From JBBQZU01 sp041749535 (GTDB taxonomy: Bacteria; Bacteroidota; Bacteroidia; Flavobacteriales_D; Cryomorphaceae), in assembly GCA_041749535.1 (NCBI GenBank), contig JBGTBE010000042.1, forward strand, positions 62,001 to 126,000: DNA of 64,000 nt. The letters are read 5' to 3'. Position numbers and translations under genes: made by a program. This document shows positions 41,606 to 50,983 of this stretch, piece after piece; positions within the stretch are counted from its first letter, which is position 1; each line of letters opens with the position of its first letter. The notes under the pieces were generated by a model. That model was not told where the DNA came from, did no database searches, and saw only the letters and a list, made by a program, of their open reading frames with translations.

Positions 41606-43834
41606 ATGAAGGTTGATTTAGAAAAGGAGAAAAAAGAAATTCTTACCAGCTACCGGAGCCTGCTCAGGGTTGCGAAGCATTCTAAGTCCAATTCTGACAA
41701 AAAACTTCTCAGAAAAGCATTTGATCTCGCACTTGATGCCCACCGGGACATGCGCCGAAAAAGCGGTGAGCCCTACATATACCACCCTATAAGTGTAGCC
41801 AGGATTGTAGCCGAAGAAATAGGTCTTGGCACTACGGCCATCATATGCGCCCTGCTCCATGACACTGTGGAAGATACCGATCTTACCCTCGAGGACATAG
41901 AGCATATGTTTGGTACCAAGGTGAGGCAAATCATCGATGGTCTTACCAAGATAAGCGACATTGTAGACCATACATCCAGCATTCAGGCTGAGAATTTTAA
42001 GAAGATTCTACTCACCCTCAGCGACGATGTAAGGGTGATTCTCATAAAATTGGCTGACCGCCTTCACAACATGCGGACCTTGGATTCCATGCACAGAGAC
42101 AAACAGCTGAAAATAGCCAGTGAAACGCAGTATCTCTTTGCTCCCCTGGCCCACAGACTCGGTCTTTACTCCATAAAAACTGAACTCGAAGACCTTGCCC
42201 TTAAGTACAATGAACCCGAAGCCTTCGATGACATTGTAATAAAACTTAAAAAAAGCCAGCCAATCCGAACCCGGTTCATCAACCGCTTTATACTCCCCAT
42301 AAAGCGCGCGCTGGATGAAGCCGGTCTTCAATACGAAATCAAGAGCCGCCCCAAATCCATACACAGCATCTGGAATAAAATTTATTCAAAGGGAATTCCT
42401 TTTGAAGAAATTTACGATCTCTTCGCAATCAGAATTATTCTTGACACACCACCCGACCACGAGAAGTCCGATTGCTGGAGGGTTTACTCCATGGTCACTG
42501 ATTTTTACCAGCCAAACCCCGACAGGCTGCGAGACTGGATAAGTACGCCAAAAGCAAATGGCTATGAATCGCTCCACACCACAGTGATGAGTCCCACAGG
42601 TAAGTGGGTAGAGGTGCAGATAAGGACGCGACGTATGAATGAGATTGCGGAAAAAGGCTACGCCGCCCACTGGAAGTACAAAACCCAGCAGGAAACAGCC
42701 GACTCAAGTATAGATGTATGGCTTGCACGTATTCGTGAAATGCTGGACAACAACAGCAGCGGGGCATTGGACTTTATTGATGATTTCAAGCTCAATCTAT
42801 TCAGCGACGAGATCTTTGTCTTTACCCCTCAGGGCGACCTTAAGTCCCTCCCATCAAATGCCACCGCACTCGATTTTGCCTTTGAGATTCACTCTCAGGT
42901 AGGTGAGTCGTGCATAGGCGCGAAAGTAAACCACAAGCTGGTACCGCTGAGTCATCCTTTAAAAAGCGGTGACCAAATAGAGATTCTCACTTCCAAAAAA
43001 CAAAAAGCCAAAGAAGATTGGCTGAACTACGTGGTGACTGCGAAAGCCAAAAGCAAAATAAAGCAGGCACTCAAGGAAGAAACCAAGAAAGTAGCAAGCC
43101 TGGGTAAAGAAATGGTACAGCGCAAATTCAACGCGATGGGCGTGGAATTCAACAGTAAAAACGTCTCTGAGCTGGAACAATTTTATAATTATAAGGGAGC
43201 CACAGATCTGTACCATGACCTTGCCAAAGGCAAGGTAACGCTCAAAAAAATAAAGGGATATACTGTTGAGAACGGCACGCTTATTTTCAACAACCTTAAA
43301 CAACCGGGCCCGCTGCCACAAGGTAAAGCGGAAGGAACAGGTTCTAAGGTACCCAAAGACCTCCTCATCATCGGCGACAACGAAAAGGATGTTCCCTATA
43401 AACTTGCACCCTGCTGCAATCCCATTCCAGGTGATGATGTATTCGGATTTGTAACCATTAATGAGGGTATAAAAATACACCGCAACAATTGCCCGAATGC
43501 TGTGGCCCTCCGCTCCAACTACGCGTACAGGGTGATCAGGGCCAAGTGGCAAAGTCAGAAAGACAATGAATTTGTGGCCGATGTATTCTTCAAAGGTATA
43601 GACGATATAGGCCTTGTGCACAACATAACCCAAACCATCTCAGCCGACCTCAACGTGAACATGAAAGCAATAAGTTTTGAGAGCAACGACGGGGTGTTTG
43701 ATGGCAGGGTGAGCGTGTATGTGTACGATAAGGACCACCTTAACAACCTGATGAGCAAGCTTCGCAAGGTAGAAGGTGTGCTTACTGTAACACGCGGCGA
43801 TACCGCTGGTAAGATGAATGAAAACGACTTCTGA
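41606..43834 (+). CDS. Bifunctional (p)ppGpp synthetase/hydrolase (Rel/SpoT)
   Basis: A 742-residue stringent-response enzyme. In order: hydrolase domain with the HD motif in LLHDTVEDTD (about 88-97) and KLADRLHNMRTL; synthetase domain (about 240-360) with KSIHSIWNKIYSKG and GYESLHTTV; TGS domain (FVFTPQGDLKSLPSNATALDFA); a zinc-finger-like CCNPIPGDD; and a C-terminal ACT domain. Both catalytic domains look intact, so it can make and degrade the alarmone. A purine-rich GGAGGAAGG precedes the ATG at a tight spacing, an uncommon feature here. Fur follows after 46 bases. Confidence 0.95.
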   Translation: MKVDLEKEKKEILTSYRSLLRVAKHSKSNSDKKLLRKAFDLALDAHRDMRRKSGEPYIYHPISVARIVAEEIGLGTTAIICALLHDTVEDTDLTLEDIEHMFGTKVRQIIDGLTKISDIVDHTSSIQAENFKKILLTLSDDVRVILIKLADRLHNMRTLDSMHRDKQLKIASETQYLFAPLAHRLGLYSIKTELEDLALKYNEPEAFDDIVIKLKKSQPIRTRFINRFILPIKRALDEAGLQYEIKSRPKSIHSIWNKIYSKGIPFEEIYDLFAIRIILDTPPDHEKSDCWRVYSMVTDFYQPNPDRLRDWISTPKANGYESLHTTVMSPTGKWVEVQIRTRRMNEIAEKGYAAHWKYKTQQETADSSIDVWLARIREMLDNNSSGALDFIDDFKLNLFSDEIFVFTPQGDLKSLPSNATALDFAFEIHSQVGESCIGAKVNHKLVPLSHPLKSGDQIEILTSKKQKAKEDWLNYVVTAKAKSKIKQALKEETKKVASLGKEMVQRKFNAMGVEFNSKNVSELEQFYNYKGATDLYHDLAKGKVTLKKIKGYTVENGTLIFNNLKQPGPLPQGKAEGTGSKVPKDLLIIGDNEKDVPYKLAPCCNPIPGDDVFGFVTINEGIKIHRNNCPNAVALRSNYAYRVIRAKWQSQKDNEFVADVFFKGIDDIGLVHNITQTISADLNVNMKAISFESNDGVFDGRVSVYVYDKDHLNNLMSKLRKVEGVLTVTRGDTAGKMNENDF

Positions 43835-43860
43835 TTCGCGCCACTTTCAGATGATTTAAC

Positions 43861-43868
43861 TACATTTG
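43861..43868 (+). promoter_or_regulatory. -7 box of the fur gene
   Basis: TACATTTG fits TAnnTTTG and ends 12 bases before the ATG at 43881, leaving a leader of about 8 bases. The in-frame TTG at 43866 lies inside this box and cannot be the start. Confidence 0.55.
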
Positions 43869-43880
43869 CGGCACAACTCA

Positions 43881-44351
43881 ATGGGGTCAAAACTAGAAAC
43901 ACAACAAACAGTTCGTCAGATTTTTTCGGCGTATCTCGAGCAAAACGGGCACCGAAAAACACCTGAACGTTTTGCCATACTCAGTGAAATTTATGATTAT
44001 GTAGGCCATTTCGATATAGAGTCGCTCTATATTAAAATGAAAAACAAAAATTACCGCGTGAGCCGCGCCACCCTATACAATACCATAGACCTGCTTCTAG
44101 CTTGCGGCTTGGTGCGCAAGCATCAGTTTGGCAAAAACATTGCACAATTCGAAAAATCGCATGATTACAAGCAACACGATCATGTAATATGCACAGACAC
44201 AGGAGATGTGCTGGAATTTTGTGACCCCCGTATCGAATCGATAAAGAAGACCATTGAAGACATTTTTAAAGTGAAGGTATTACACCATAGTTTGTACTTT
44301 TACGCGGTTCGCAATGAAACTACCAATACTGAACCGAACAAACAATCTTAA
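43881..44351 (+). CDS. Fur family metal-responsive repressor
   Basis: A 156-residue regulator from the ATG at 43881. It has the Fur winged helix (SRATLYNTIDLLLACGLV) and the metal-binding half with H-D-H-V-I-C near residue 95. Of the usual two CxxC zinc pairs only one Cys is left in the first (CTDT instead of CxxC), and the second pair is missing near the C-terminus, so the structural zinc site is changed. It could be Fur, Zur or PerR-like; the target metal cannot be told. It lies between the rel gene and the STAS gene. Confidence 0.85.
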   Translation: MGSKLETQQTVRQIFSAYLEQNGHRKTPERFAILSEIYDYVGHFDIESLYIKMKNKNYRVSRATLYNTIDLLLACGLVRKHQFGKNIAQFEKSHDYKQHDHVICTDTGDVLEFCDPRIESIKKTIEDIFKVKVLHHSLYFYAVRNETTNTEPNKQS

Positions 44352-44378
44352 CTACTCAAACTACTCAAACTACTCAAA
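44352..44378 (+). repeat. Three perfect 9-bp tandem repeats before the STAS gene
   Basis: CTACTCAAA is repeated exactly three times between the fur stop and the ATG of the STAS gene (44385), where a ribosome binding region would be expected. No Shine-Dalgarno sequence is seen. Copy number could vary by slippage and alter spacing. Confidence 0.9.
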
Positions 44379-44384
44379 CGAAAC

Positions 44385-44747
44385 ATGGCATTCAGTTACG
44401 CAATAACTAAAAATGGCAAGCTTGCAACTCTCTCTCTCGCTGGCCGACTGGTTGACAAAGGAGAGGCTGTAGAAATCAGCGTAGAGATAGAACAGGAACT
44501 TGAAGATGGTACCCACCACTTCATCATCGATCTGGCTGAGCTGGAATACATGAACAGCACCGGGCTCAACATCCTCATCAACCTGATGAATAAAACAAAG
44601 AATGAAGGTGGCGCAGCTGTCATTGTAGGAGCCAAGCCCCGCATCGACGCGCTTTTCAGTGTCACAAAACTGAGCTCAGTTTTCACCATGATGAAGAACA
44701 TGGATGAGGCAATTCTGTATTTTCAAGAATTAAGCGAAAGTCGTTAA
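44385..44747 (+). CDS. STAS domain protein (anti-sigma factor antagonist type)
   Basis: A 120-residue single-domain STAS protein. It has strands and helices matching the SpoIIAA fold and the site LEYMNSTGLNILINLM (about 59-74), where the Ser or Thr after N is normally phosphorylated by an anti-sigma kinase. The pair S61-T62 is available. No cognate kinase or phosphatase gene is adjacent. It ends immediately before purA (44748), so the two are probably translated from one mRNA. Confidence 0.85.
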   Translation: MAFSYAITKNGKLATLSLAGRLVDKGEAVEISVEIEQELEDGTHHFIIDLAELEYMNSTGLNILINLMNKTKNEGGAAVIVGAKPRIDALFSVTKLSSVFTMMKNMDEAILYFQELSESR

Positions 44748-46034
44748 ATGCAACACAAGGTAGATGTACTGCTCGGTCTGCAATGGGGCGACGAGGGGAA
44801 GGGTAAAATTGTAGATGTTCTTACTCCAAGCTACGATCTTATCGCGCGCTTTCAAGGTGGGCCAAATGCCGGACACACGCTTATATTCAACGGCATGAAG
44901 CATGTACTGCATACCATACCTTCGGGAATTTTCCACCCTGACAAACTCAATGTTGTAGGCAATGGCGTAGTCATTGACCCCATCATTTTCCAAAGAGAAA
45001 CGGATGCCCTTGAGAAAATGGGCGTTTCTATAAAGGGCAACCTGCTCATATCGCGAAAGGCGCACCTCATTCTGCCCACACATTGCATACTCGACTCAGC
45101 ATCGGAAGCTGAGAAGGGCACGAAGAAAATTGGCTCTACGCTGAAGGGGATCGGGCCTACTTACATGGACAAAACAGGGCGCAATGGCCTTCGTGTTGGA
45201 GACCTGTTTGCACCCGATTTCATGGAGAAGTACAACACCCTTAAAAACAAGCACAAGCGAATTCTTGAACAGTTCGATTTCAGCTATGACCTTGCCGAAA
45301 AAGAAGAAGCATGGTTTCGAGGCGTGGAGCATTTGAAAAAGCTTACCGTCATTGACTCTGAGCATTTTTTGAACCGAAAGCTTGCTGGCGGAAGCCGCAT
45401 ATTGGCGGAAGGTGCGCAGGGCAGTCTGCTAGATATAGATTTTGGAAGCTATCCCTTTGTGACGTCTTCGAATACGGTAACAGCCGGTGCATGCACCGGT
45501 CTTGGCATAGCCCCAAATCGCATAGGTGAGGTAATAGGTATCTTCAAGGCATACTGCACACGCGTGGGCAGTGGCCCGTTTCCCACAGAGCTTGACAATG
45601 AGATTGGTGAGCGCATGCGCCAAGAGGGAGGAGAATTTGGCGCCACCACCGGCAGGCCTCGTCGCTGCGGATGGCTAGACCTGCCCGCTTTGAAATATGC
45701 CATCATGATCAATGGAGTTACCCAGCTGAACATGACCAAAGCCGATGTACTCTCTATTTTCGATACGATAAAAATATGTACCCACTACAAGTACAAAGGC
45801 GAGAAGATTGATTACCTGCCCTACGATGCCGAACTTGGTGAAGTAGAACCTGTGTACACCGATATGAAAGGTTGGAAAACTGATCTTACTGGGCTGAACA
45901 GGGAAATAGATTTCCCACAGGAATTGAGCACATACATTGCCTATCTTGAAAAAGAACTTCAAACGCCTATCACGGTGGTATCCGTTGGCCCCGATAGAAA
46001 ACAAACCATCCTGCGCTCAGCAGTGCCCGTCTGA
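44748..46034 (+). CDS. purA: Adenylosuccinate synthetase
   Basis: A 428-residue enzyme joining IMP and aspartate with GTP in AMP synthesis. The GTP-binding opening LGLQWGDEGKGKIVDVL (7-23) carries the catalytic Asp and Lys, followed by FQGGPNAGHT, GSTLKGIGPTYMDKTGRNG, and the GATTGRPRRCGWLD segment (about 300). All are intact and the length is normal. It starts directly after the STAS stop with no gap. OstA-like follows after about 30 bases. Confidence 0.97.
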   Translation: MQHKVDVLLGLQWGDEGKGKIVDVLTPSYDLIARFQGGPNAGHTLIFNGMKHVLHTIPSGIFHPDKLNVVGNGVVIDPIIFQRETDALEKMGVSIKGNLLISRKAHLILPTHCILDSASEAEKGTKKIGSTLKGIGPTYMDKTGRNGLRVGDLFAPDFMEKYNTLKNKHKRILEQFDFSYDLAEKEEAWFRGVEHLKKLTVIDSEHFLNRKLAGGSRILAEGAQGSLLDIDFGSYPFVTSSNTVTAGACTGLGIAPNRIGEVIGIFKAYCTRVGSGPFPTELDNEIGERMRQEGGEFGATTGRPRRCGWLDLPALKYAIMINGVTQLNMTKADVLSIFDTIKICTHYKYKGEKIDYLPYDAELGEVEPVYTDMKGWKTDLTGLNREIDFPQELSTYIAYLEKELQTPITVVSVGPDRKQTILRSAVPV

Positions 46035-46064
46035 GTGCGGCATTGATTTTGCTCAGCCCGCCAA

Positions 46065-47675
46065 ATGCACAACCCAACCCTTATTCGGCGAGTTCTTCAC
46101 ACCCTCACCTTCTGCCTGCTATCAATAGTTGCATTTGCGCAGCCTCGCAATACCATTGAGCTGCTCGGCGCGCGCGACCTGAAGTTCGATAAAAGCATGG
46201 GCATTGACGCACAGCGGCTCATCGGAGATGTGCGCTTCAGGCATAAAGGAGCCTTGATGTGGTGCGACAGCGCTTATCTTTACAACCGTACCAACAGCCT
46301 CGACGCCTTCGGAAACGTACGCGTTTTGCAAGGCGATACCCTGGAACTTCTCAGCGATAAGCTTTATTACGATGGCAATACACAGTTTGTAAAGGTGAGG
46401 GACAATGTGGTGCTCAAAGATGGTGAGATGACCCTCACCACTAATGTGCTGGACTTCGACCGGCGCACAGGCAAAGCGGTGTATTATGAAGGTGGTAGAA
46501 TTGTATCAGCTGCCAATACCAATGAACTTGAAAGCCTGGAAGGCCGCTACAATGCGGAAATTAAATACTTCTATTTCCGCAAAAAGGTAAAACTCACAAA
46601 TCCCAAATACCGCGTAGAAACAGACTCCCTCAACTACGACAACATTCGGGAAACGGCCTATTTCATGGGGCCTACCTATATCTACTCCGAAGAGAATACC
46701 ATATACTGTGAGAATGGATGGTACGACACCCGAAGCGACATTAGCCAATTTAATGAAAACGCATCCATAGACAATGGAAAACAGATTCTTCGGGGAGATA
46801 GTCTCTGGTATGACCGAAACAATGGTGTAGGAAAAGGATACCGGAATGTGTCCGTTTTCGACCGTGAAGCCAATTACATCATCAAAGGCCAGCTCGGCAC
46901 TATGTACGAAAGCAGCAGCCGCTCACTCATGACTGGCAAAGCCCACCTTATTCAATTTGACAAAACCGATACCCTTTACATGGCTGCAGATACCCTGCTG
47001 GCCTCCGGCGATACCATTTCCGGAAGGAGGGTGTTTGCGTACCCATCCGTACGGTTTTTCAGAAATGACCTTCAGGGTGTGGCCGACTCAGTGGTATACG
47101 CCCGCACAGATAGTATGATATATATGTACCGCACCCCGGTGTTGTGGAGCGCGAATACCCAGATTACAGGCGATACCATGGAGATCTCCACCAGGCAAAA
47201 CAAAATTCACCGCCTGTACGTGTTTCAAAATGCTTACATGGCTGAGAAAATGGACAGTACCAAGTTCCAACAAATAAAAGGGCGGCGATTAACGGGCTAC
47301 TTCAAGGACAATGAACTGTACAAAACCGTGATAGAAGGCAACGGGCAATCCCTTTACTATGCCGAAGAGGAAGCCAAAACCAACCCCACAGACAGCCTCG
47401 CTGTGTCCATTAAGAATATCATTGGCGTGTACATTTCCATATGCAGCAACATTGCCATCTACATGGAAAATAAGAAAGTGAAAACAATACGTTTTCTCAC
47501 CAAACCATCCGGGCGATTTATACCCTTACCCCTACTCGATCCTGAAGAAGCTTACTTTGATGGCTTTATTTGGTACCACACCATGCGCCCGGTTGATAAG
47601 GACGACATTTTCCGCAAGGTGCAACCTGACAATGTTTTTGCCCCCAGGGTAAAGGTCAAGTCGTTCTCTAAATAA
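46065..47675 (+). CDS. OstA/LptA-like periplasmic protein
   Basis: A 536-residue exported protein with a signal peptide (1-24, IVAFAQ). The mature protein is a run of short beta-hairpin units such as DLKFDKSMGIDAQRLIGDVRF and LYYDGNTQFVKVRDNVVLKDG, the OstA/LptA jellyroll pattern used in lipopolysaccharide transport across the periplasm. It is about three times longer than E. coli LptA, as in Bacteroidota OstA proteins, so it may span more of the envelope. It begins just after purA and is 120 bases before the DUF6428 gene. Its partner LptD is encoded at 51-53.7 kb. Confidence 0.82.
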   Translation: MHNPTLIRRVLHTLTFCLLSIVAFAQPRNTIELLGARDLKFDKSMGIDAQRLIGDVRFRHKGALMWCDSAYLYNRTNSLDAFGNVRVLQGDTLELLSDKLYYDGNTQFVKVRDNVVLKDGEMTLTTNVLDFDRRTGKAVYYEGGRIVSAANTNELESLEGRYNAEIKYFYFRKKVKLTNPKYRVETDSLNYDNIRETAYFMGPTYIYSEENTIYCENGWYDTRSDISQFNENASIDNGKQILRGDSLWYDRNNGVGKGYRNVSVFDREANYIIKGQLGTMYESSSRSLMTGKAHLIQFDKTDTLYMAADTLLASGDTISGRRVFAYPSVRFFRNDLQGVADSVVYARTDSMIYMYRTPVLWSANTQITGDTMEISTRQNKIHRLYVFQNAYMAEKMDSTKFQQIKGRRLTGYFKDNELYKTVIEGNGQSLYYAEEEAKTNPTDSLAVSIKNIIGVYISICSNIAIYMENKKVKTIRFLTKPSGRFIPLPLLDPEEAYFDGFIWYHTMRPVDKDDIFRKVQPDNVFAPRVKVKSFSK

Positions 47676-47770
47676 ATTCGGATAGATTCCGCATTATCTA
47701 AAATTCTTTCACAATAGTTGCACCCGTTCCTTTATTAATCGTAATATTGCAATGTATTAATGAAGCAAAA

Positions 47771-47778
47771 TAATTTTG
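47771..47778 (+). promoter_or_regulatory. -7 box upstream of the DUF6428 gene
   Basis: TAATTTTG fits TAnnTTTG; ATTG at 47746-47749, 21 bases further upstream, may be the -33 element. The leader would be about 55 bases. Confidence 0.5.
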
Positions 47779-47839
47779 TGCCTTTCGCTAAGTGCATAAT
47801 CCTAAACCAACAGCATTCTACAATTTAAAAATTAACCAG

Positions 47840-48307
47840 ATGAAACTCTCACAAGTAAAACACGCATTGCAAGGCATTCGCACAATCGGATTTAAACTGC
47901 CCGACGGGACATTGGTTCCAGCGCATTTTCACGTAACAGAAATAGGCAAAGTGAACAAGCACTTTATAGATTGCGGTGGCAACATCAGAAAAGAAGAAGT
48001 AATAAACTTTCAACTGTGGAACGCCAATGATTACAACCACAGGCTACACCCTGAAAAGCTACTTAAAATAGTGAACTTGTCGGAGCAAAAACTGGGCCTT
48101 GCTGACCTGGATATCGAAGTGGAATACCAGGGGCAAACCATACAAAAATTTGGTCTTGATTTCGACGGAACCGAATTCATGCTCACCCCGCTGCACACCG
48201 ATTGCCTGGCCAAGGAAAATTGTGGTTTGCCAGCAAAGAAGCCGGAAGCCATAGCAGCAAAAAAGGAATCTGTAGCCTGCTGTGGGTCCGATTCTGGTTG
48301 CTGCTAA
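47840..48307 (+). CDS. DUF6428 family protein with Cys-rich C-terminus
   Basis: A 155-residue protein from the ATG at 47840 (16 residues shorter than the longest frame). The core has the DUF6428 features PAHFHVTEIGKVNKHFIDCGG, VINFQLWNANDYNHRLHPEKLL and DLDIEVEYQG, which I recognise from Bacteroidota proteins often linked with arsenic or metal loci. The C-terminus ends ACCGSDSGCC, a compact Cys cluster suited to metal binding. No arsenic genes are adjacent here. The P2 ATPase gene follows after about 150 bases on the same strand. Confidence 0.72.
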   Translation: MKLSQVKHALQGIRTIGFKLPDGTLVPAHFHVTEIGKVNKHFIDCGGNIRKEEVINFQLWNANDYNHRLHPEKLLKIVNLSEQKLGLADLDIEVEYQGQTIQKFGLDFDGTEFMLTPLHTDCLAKENCGLPAKKPEAIAAKKESVACCGSDSGCC

Positions 48308-48454
48308 CTCAAGTTAAAACTGTAGGACATTTACCAGGCTGAAACAGTACCTGGTGGTGCGACAGAGATTGGTAAACCAAATTCGGCTGCAGCCATTCTG
48401 CACAGTGATAGATGTTAGAAATAATTCGCATCGAGACCTTCAATATTCAAATCT

Positions 48455-50959
48455 TTGTGCACCTTCGCTTACTTGGAACAACCACACTTCAATCACAAAC
48501 ACATAGAATATGCCGGCCTCTCAGCTGAAGATGTAGTAGCCCAACGCGCGCTCAACGGTACCAATGCACTCGGCCACCGACAAAGACAGTTTTTGCAGCA
48601 TCTTTTTTCGGTGATTAAAGAGCCCATGTTTCTGCTGCTTATGGCGGCATGCATCATCTACTTCTTGCTCAAGGAACTCCCTGAAGGGTTTACCATGCTC
48701 GCAGCACTCCTGTTTGTAGCAGGAATCGATGTGTTTCAAAATTTCAGAAGCCAGCGGGCAGTGAAGGCCCTTGGCCGCATTACTGCATCTAGTGTAAAGG
48801 TTATTCGCAATGCGGCCATCACCGAAGTAGCCATTGAAGAATTGGTTACGCAAGATGTAATAATATGCGATGAAGGAACTGTGGTGCCCGCCGATGCAAG
48901 CATACTTTCATCCTATGATTTCAGCGTGAATGAAGCGATCCTTACGGGAGAGTCTGTTTCGGTAGAAAAAATTGCTCCTGACCCCATCATGCAAGGAACC
49001 TTGGTAGTGAGAGGATACTGCTATGCAAAAGTAACTGCAGTGGGCAAGCAAACCACCCTGGGAGGTATTGGCGCGTTGGTGGCACAATCTGGCAAGGAAA
49101 AGACCCCTTTGCAGGAAAAGGTAAACCGGTTCGTGAAAACCATGGTCATTGCCGGCAGTTTGGCATTCGTATTTGTATGGGCTTATTATTGGTGGAAGGA
49201 TGGCAGCATCATTTACGGTCTGCTCCAGGGACTCACCATGGCCATGTCGGTTTTACCAGAGGAAATACCCGTGGCACTTTCCACCTTTATGGCGCTAGGT
49301 GCCTACCGACTTCTGAAATATGGAGTGATAGCCAGAAGCCCTAAAACAGTAGAAACCCTGGGTTCAGCTACAGTGATATGCCTGGACAAGACAGGCACGC
49401 TCACCCAGAATCTTATGGAGGTGCAAAGTGCGTATAGCTTTTCTTCACTTGGCGAAATAAAATATGCAACAGCCACTGAAGCGGATGAGGTGCTGGAATA
49501 CGCCATGTGGGCGAGTGAGGAGCATCCATTTGACCCCATGGAGATTTCCATCCACGACTTGTATGCGAAGCTTTGTAAAGGAGACTTGCGACCTGAATTC
49601 AAGATGGTCCGTGAATTTCCCCTTTCGGGAAAACCACCTGTGATGACCCACATATTCCAAAACAATACCTTGGAGTGGAAGATAGGCTGTAAAGGAGGAC
49701 TAGAAGGTATTTTGAACATGTGCCACCTGTCTTCTGATGTGAGGGAAATGCTGGTGCAGCAGGGGCTCAACTATGCGAAAAAAGGGTTGCGTGTACTCGG
49801 TGTGGCAAAAGGAAAACTTGCTGCAGAATCACTGCCCAAAACCCAGGAAGAAATCGAATTTACCTTTCTCGGAATCATCACCTTTTACGACCCCCCGGTT
49901 GATGGCATCGCCGGTGTGATACAGGATTTCTACAACGCTGGTATAGATGTAAAAATGATAACTGGCGACTACAAAGAAACGGCCCTTGCTGTAGCTGCTC
50001 AAACAGGAATCAAAGCCGACGCTTCCATGAACGGCGACGAGATTGACAAGCTTGATGATGCCGCATTGTGCAAAGCCATCGAGGGGGTAAGTGTATTTGC
50101 GAGGGTATCGCCCAGTGCCAAACTCAGGGTGGTTGAAGCACTTAAAAACAATGGAGAAATTGTGGCCATGACAGGCGATGGGGTGAATGACGGCCCGGCG
50201 CTCAAAGCTGCCCACATAGGCATAGCCATGGGAAAACGAGGCACCGATGTTGCCAAAGGTGCCGCGGGGATTGTACTTTCCAAGGACGATCTTTCCAAGA
50301 TGACCGATGCCATATTTCTAGGGCGCAGAATCAATGTGAATCTCACCAAGGCCATCCGCTACATCATTTCCATACACATACCCATAATTCTGCTGGTCAC
50401 CATGCCCATCTTCTTCGGATGGCTTCCTGCACTGCTCTTCGCGCCAGTGCACGTGATTTTCCTTGAACTCATCATGGGGCCCACCTGCTCCATTATATAT
50501 GAAAACGATCCTGTTCCGAAAAGTGACCTTAAACATCCATTGAAAGGAAGCGGTAAGAATTTGCTGAGCTTCTCTCAACTCGGATTCACAATACTGCAAG
50601 GAATCATGATTACAGCAGCTTGTCTGCTTGCCGGGTTCTATGGGTACCAATCAGGGTTTGACGACACGAAGAGTCGCGCCTTGATTTTCACCACCCTTAT
50701 TTTATCCAATATTTTTCTCACCCTTGTGAACAGGTCGTTTACAAAGTCCATCTTTCAAACCATACGCCGAAAGAATGGGTTACTGCCTTTAATTATTGGT
50801 ATTTCACTTGCTATGCTCTTCACGTTGCTGTACACCCCAATGGCAAGGATACTCTTTGAGCTATCGGTACTCACAGCCAGGGAACTCGCCATCTGCGCAG
50901 CATTTGCAGGGGCAGGTGTATTCTGGACAGAGCCATTCAAGAGTTGGAAAAATTCCTGA
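48455..50959 (+). CDS. P2-type cation-transporting ATPase (calcium-like)
   Basis: An ATPase of about 830 residues for outward cation transport, nearest to bacterial Ca2+ or mixed P2 pumps. It has the N-terminal cation-ATPase region, the TGES loop (ILTGESVSVEK), the membrane motif LPEEIPVAL that contributes the ion site, DKTGTLTQ for phosphorylation, and TGDGVNDGPALKAA. It lacks the CPC motif of metal pumps. The start is uncertain: the first codon at 48455 is TTG, inside an AATCTTTG that looks like a -7 box, so TTG at 48473 is the likelier start. The next gene is convergent. Confidence 0.88.
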   Translation: MCTFAYLEQPHFNHKHIEYAGLSAEDVVAQRALNGTNALGHRQRQFLQHLFSVIKEPMFLLLMAACIIYFLLKELPEGFTMLAALLFVAGIDVFQNFRSQRAVKALGRITASSVKVIRNAAITEVAIEELVTQDVIICDEGTVVPADASILSSYDFSVNEAILTGESVSVEKIAPDPIMQGTLVVRGYCYAKVTAVGKQTTLGGIGALVAQSGKEKTPLQEKVNRFVKTMVIAGSLAFVFVWAYYWWKDGSIIYGLLQGLTMAMSVLPEEIPVALSTFMALGAYRLLKYGVIARSPKTVETLGSATVICLDKTGTLTQNLMEVQSAYSFSSLGEIKYATATEADEVLEYAMWASEEHPFDPMEISIHDLYAKLCKGDLRPEFKMVREFPLSGKPPVMTHIFQNNTLEWKIGCKGGLEGILNMCHLSSDVREMLVQQGLNYAKKGLRVLGVAKGKLAAESLPKTQEEIEFTFLGIITFYDPPVDGIAGVIQDFYNAGIDVKMITGDYKETALAVAAQTGIKADASMNGDEIDKLDDAALCKAIEGVSVFARVSPSAKLRVVEALKNNGEIVAMTGDGVNDGPALKAAHIGIAMGKRGTDVAKGAAGIVLSKDDLSKMTDAIFLGRRINVNLTKAIRYIISIHIPIILLVTMPIFFGWLPALLFAPVHVIFLELIMGPTCSIIYENDPVPKSDLKHPLKGSGKNLLSFSQLGFTILQGIMITAACLLAGFYGYQSGFDDTKSRALIFTTLILSNIFLTLVNRSFTKSIFQTIRRKNGLLPLIIGISLAMLFTLLYTPMARILFELSVLTARELAICAAFAGAGVFWTEPFKSWKNS

Positions 50960-50983
50960 ACAAGACTGCCGAAAACCAGCGCA

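Noticed and set aside
42959..43633. 224-residue minus-strand frame inside the rel gene
   Set aside because: It is fully antisense to a well-conserved gene and has no recognisable domain or signal.
44352..44378. Tandem repeats considered as a CRISPR array
   Set aside because: Units are only 9 bases with no spacers and no cas genes are near.
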